Shown one piece after another: positions 62,525-64,000 of a stretch of DNA of 64,000 nucleotides (positions are counted from its first letter, which is position 1; every line of letters begins with the position of its first letter). The stretch is from Halopseudomonas phragmitis. GTDB lineage: Bacteria > Pseudomonadota > Gammaproteobacteria > Pseudomonadales > Pseudomonadaceae. A program made the position numbers and the translations under genes. Where the stretch lies: contig NZ_CP020100.1 of the NCBI RefSeq assembly GCF_002056295.1, positions 3,971,154-4,035,153 of the forward strand, written 5' to 3'. Under the pieces are notes generated by a model. The model worked only from the letters and a program-made list of their open reading frames with translations, did no database searches and was not told the origin of the DNA.

Positions 62525-62799
62525 TCAAACTCACCGCCACCAGCCGCGCACTGCTGTCAGCCTGGATCGAGCTAACACAGGCCTCAGTCACCTGCTACCT
62601 GCAAACCGCAGCCGGCATGCGCACCCCTGCACAACTCCGGGTTGAGCATCAACCAGGTCGCGTGCAGCTCACCCTGCGTGCCGCCGGCACCGTCAACAGC
62701 ATCCGCCTGCCCACCGGCCAGGCCAAGCACACCCTAGCCACCAGCGCCCAGCGCTGGATTGAGGACTGCGCCAATGGCCGGCTGGAGAGTGCTGCATGA
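62521..62799 (+). CDS. Small phage protein, 92 residues
   Basis: A hypothetical protein (MIKLTATSRALLSAWIELTQA, then VQLTLRAAGTVNSIRLPTGQ). It is coupled to both neighbours by ATGA overlaps. No motif is seen. Confidence 0.65.
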   Translation: MIKLTATSRALLSAWIELTQASVTCYLQTAAGMRTPAQLRVEHQPGRVQLTLRAAGTVNSIRLPTGQAKHTLATSAQRWIEDCANGRLESAA

Positions 62800-63038
62800 C
62801 AACAGCCGAAACCCGCGAGGAAGTCCTGACCGAGATCCGCGGCAGCCTCATCGACCTCCGCAATGCTCCTCCTGGCGGTAGCGCCCACTTTCGAGGGGTC
62901 CATTACGGCATTGCCCACGGAAAAATCTGGATGGCTTGCACAGCAGGATTCATCACCTACGAGCAGGCAAAACGGCTCGGCGCCTTGGCTCTGAATGCTT
63001 CCCATCACCAAGAGTTGCAGGAGGCCAACCATGCCTAA
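62796..63038 (+). CDS. Small phage protein, 80 residues
   Basis: A hypothetical protein (MTTAETREEVLTEIRGSLIDLRNAPPGG, HFRGVHYGIAHGKIWMACTAGFITYEQAKRL). The middle looks like a small alpha/beta fold. It is coupled by ATGA with the gene before and overlaps the KilAC-like gene by 8 bases. Confidence 0.65.
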   Translation: MTTAETREEVLTEIRGSLIDLRNAPPGGSAHFRGVHYGIAHGKIWMACTAGFITYEQAKRLGALALNASHHQELQEANHA

Positions 63039-63321
63039 CCTAACCCTGCAGCAAGCCGCCCGCCTGCTCGGCACCGGCAAAAACCGGCTTATCAAGCAGC
63101 TCAAAGAGCGCGGCATTCTCGACCACCAGCGCCTGCCCCGTCAGGCAGACGTAGACGCTGGCCGCTTCGTCATCGACCTGCGCACCCACACCGGCAACCC
63201 ACTCTGGAACCAGGGCAACGGCCAGGTGTACGGCGTCACCCTGGTCACCCCCAAAGGCCTGCGCTGGCTCGCCCAGCAGATGGGCGTGCAGATCACCAAC
63301 ACGGACAAGGGGGCCGCATGA
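63031..63321 (+). CDS. Stand-alone KilAC-domain protein
   Basis: A 96-residue protein made almost only of a KilAC-type domain: NLTLQQAARLLGTGKNRLIKQLKERGIL, then RLPRQADVDAGRFVIDLRTH and GQVYGVTLVTPKGLRWLAQQMG. KilAC is usually the C-terminal DNA-binding half of phage antirepressors; here the N-terminal BRO or Rha half is absent. ATG at 63031 follows CAGGAGGCCAACC. Confidence 0.78.
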   Translation: MPNLTLQQAARLLGTGKNRLIKQLKERGILDHQRLPRQADVDAGRFVIDLRTHTGNPLWNQGNGQVYGVTLVTPKGLRWLAQQMGVQITNTDKGAA

Positions 63322-63689
63322 TGGGCATGCCCAACCACACCAGCCGCCCCGTGCTGCACCTGCTCGACACCGCCATCGGCGCGCTCAAACTGCATGCCCT
63401 GCACCTGGAGCACCCCACCGCTGTCAACAAAGACATAGCGCTGGACGCAGGCCGCGACGCGCTCGACCACCTGCGCCTGATCGACCGCGAAGCCCTCCAA
63501 CTGGCCGAGGCCTACCGCTGCGTCAGCGCAATCGTAAAACCGCCCCTGAGCGTCACCGTAGCGCCCACCACCACCGGCATGCTCACTGCCACCATCATGG
63601 ACGGCACGCACGCCCTACAGACCATCCAGGCCAAAACCCCCGAGGGGCTGGCCGAACTCGTCCGCACACGCCAGCGGGTGAGCGCATGA
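63318..63689 (+). CDS. Hypothetical phage protein, 123 residues
   Basis: A helical protein (VLHLLDTAIGALKLHALHLEHP, ALDHLRLIDREALQLAEAYRC) with a beta-like C-terminal part (LSVTVAPTTTGMLTATIMDG). ATGA overlaps link it to both neighbours. No family is recognised. Confidence 0.65.
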   Translation: MMGMPNHTSRPVLHLLDTAIGALKLHALHLEHPTAVNKDIALDAGRDALDHLRLIDREALQLAEAYRCVSAIVKPPLSVTVAPTTTGMLTATIMDGTHALQTIQAKTPEGLAELVRTRQRVSA

Positions 63690-63955
63690 GCAAAGAGACA
63701 GACACCCTGCAGCAGCTCCGGCGGCGCTACACCCGGCCATATCTCACCCTGGCCGAACTGCGCGCCGACCACCTGCCGCACATCAACACAGACCGGCACC
63801 TGCTGCGTGAAGTGGCCGAGGGCCGGGTAAACATCAAAATCAGCCGGCTGCACCCCTCAAAGCGTGCACCCCGGGTGATCAACCTGCCGGACCTGGCCCG
63901 CTGGCTCGACCAGCAACTGGAATCCGGCACCACCAAAGCCGCAGACGCGGCCTAA
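63686..63955 (+). CDS. PrtN-like pyocin activator family protein
   Basis: An 89-residue protein. The pattern YLTLAELRADHLPHINTDRHLLREVAEGRVNIKISRLHPSKRAPRVINLPDLARWLD matches the PrtN family (winged helix-turn-helix). PrtN activates pyocin genes in P. aeruginosa; in a prophage it may act on phage promoters or as an excision factor. It is the last gene complete in the window. A further ribosome site (AAAGGAGAA) at 63987-63995 announces the next gene. Confidence 0.65.
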   Translation: MSKETDTLQQLRRRYTRPYLTLAELRADHLPHINTDRHLLREVAEGRVNIKISRLHPSKRAPRVINLPDLARWLDQQLESGTTKAADAA

Positions 63956-64000
63956 CCACAGCCAATGGCCTACCAACCTACCAAAGGCAAAGGAGAACCC

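Larger units (their letters stand above)
30304..64000. mobile_element. Lambda-organised siphophage prophage, incomplete at the right
   Basis: From about 30.3 kb the gene style changes to tightly packed phage genes: repressor and divergent early genes, primase-helicase, gpNu1/gpA-type terminase, lambda-type portal, S49 protease, gpD and gpE-like capsid, long tail module, endolysin and Rz/Rz1. No sheath or baseplate genes are seen, so a siphovirus is likely. The left boundary lies next to dinB; the exact att core could not be set. The integrase should lie beyond 64000. Confidence 0.9.

Overview
The window comes from a GC-rich gammaproteobacterium of the Pseudomonas type, possibly the Halopseudomonas or P. 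stutzeri side of the family. That placement is inferred from protein styles and from the gene order ampE-ampD-DUF1631-nadC, which matches my memory of the pseudomonad locus. It falls into two parts: ordinary chromosome (1 to about 30.3 kb) and the greater part of an integrated, lambda-organised siphophage genome (about 30.3 kb to the window end, which stops before any integrase).

Chromosomal part: the 3' end of an alkyltransferase-like DNA repair gene, an AmpG muropeptide permease, an MscS channel, YajQ, a response regulator with a degenerate GGDEF domain, PanE, a PduO-type cobalamin adenosyltransferase, a chemoreceptor, the ampD-ampE pair, a DUF1631 protein, an alanine/glycine:cation symporter, NadC, a TesB-HAD-HDOD gene string, a deacetylase, a flavoprotein, two short-chain dehydrogenases, PdxH, a serine hydrolase, DinG, a DUF6231-YchJ pair, several small envelope or unknown proteins, and DinB. 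Three copies of a palindromic MITE-like repeat each lie in a gap between convergent genes, touching or almost touching stop codons.

Prophage part: nearly everything from 61.4 kb down to 30.3 kb is on the minus strand. Reading in the direction of transcription: Cro-like regulator, CII-family regulator, DksA/TraR-like zinc finger, primase-helicase, a field of GTCTGAA repeats that may be the replication origin, a possible late antiterminator, holin, a minor-tail-Z-like protein, terminase (small and large), gpW, portal, S49 protease with an in-frame scaffold, decoration protein, major capsid, head-tail joining proteins, tail tube, tape measure, tail tip proteins, endolysin and Rz/Rz1 spanins. On the plus strand lies a CI repressor followed by six tightly overlapping small genes that include KilAC- and PrtN-like proteins. 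Five half-palindromic operators (TTTACC-N4-GGTAAA) flank the repressor, three on the left and two on the right, over recognisable promoters. Accessory genes (DUF2971, a zinc-ribbon DUF2939 protein, a secreted DUF4124-like protein) sit inside the late operon, each followed by an intrinsic terminator, so late transcription needs antitermination or local promoters.

The most unusual part is the phage-host junction. A small gene with a perfect LexA box lies directly upstream of dinB. Next to it, on the opposite strand, a 22-residue hydrophobic peptide gene has a strong ribosome site, a structured leader, an overlapping upstream frame and its own terminator. This layout recalls type I toxins such as Hok, TisB and DinQ. 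No rRNA, tRNA, CRISPR array or intact insertion sequence was seen.
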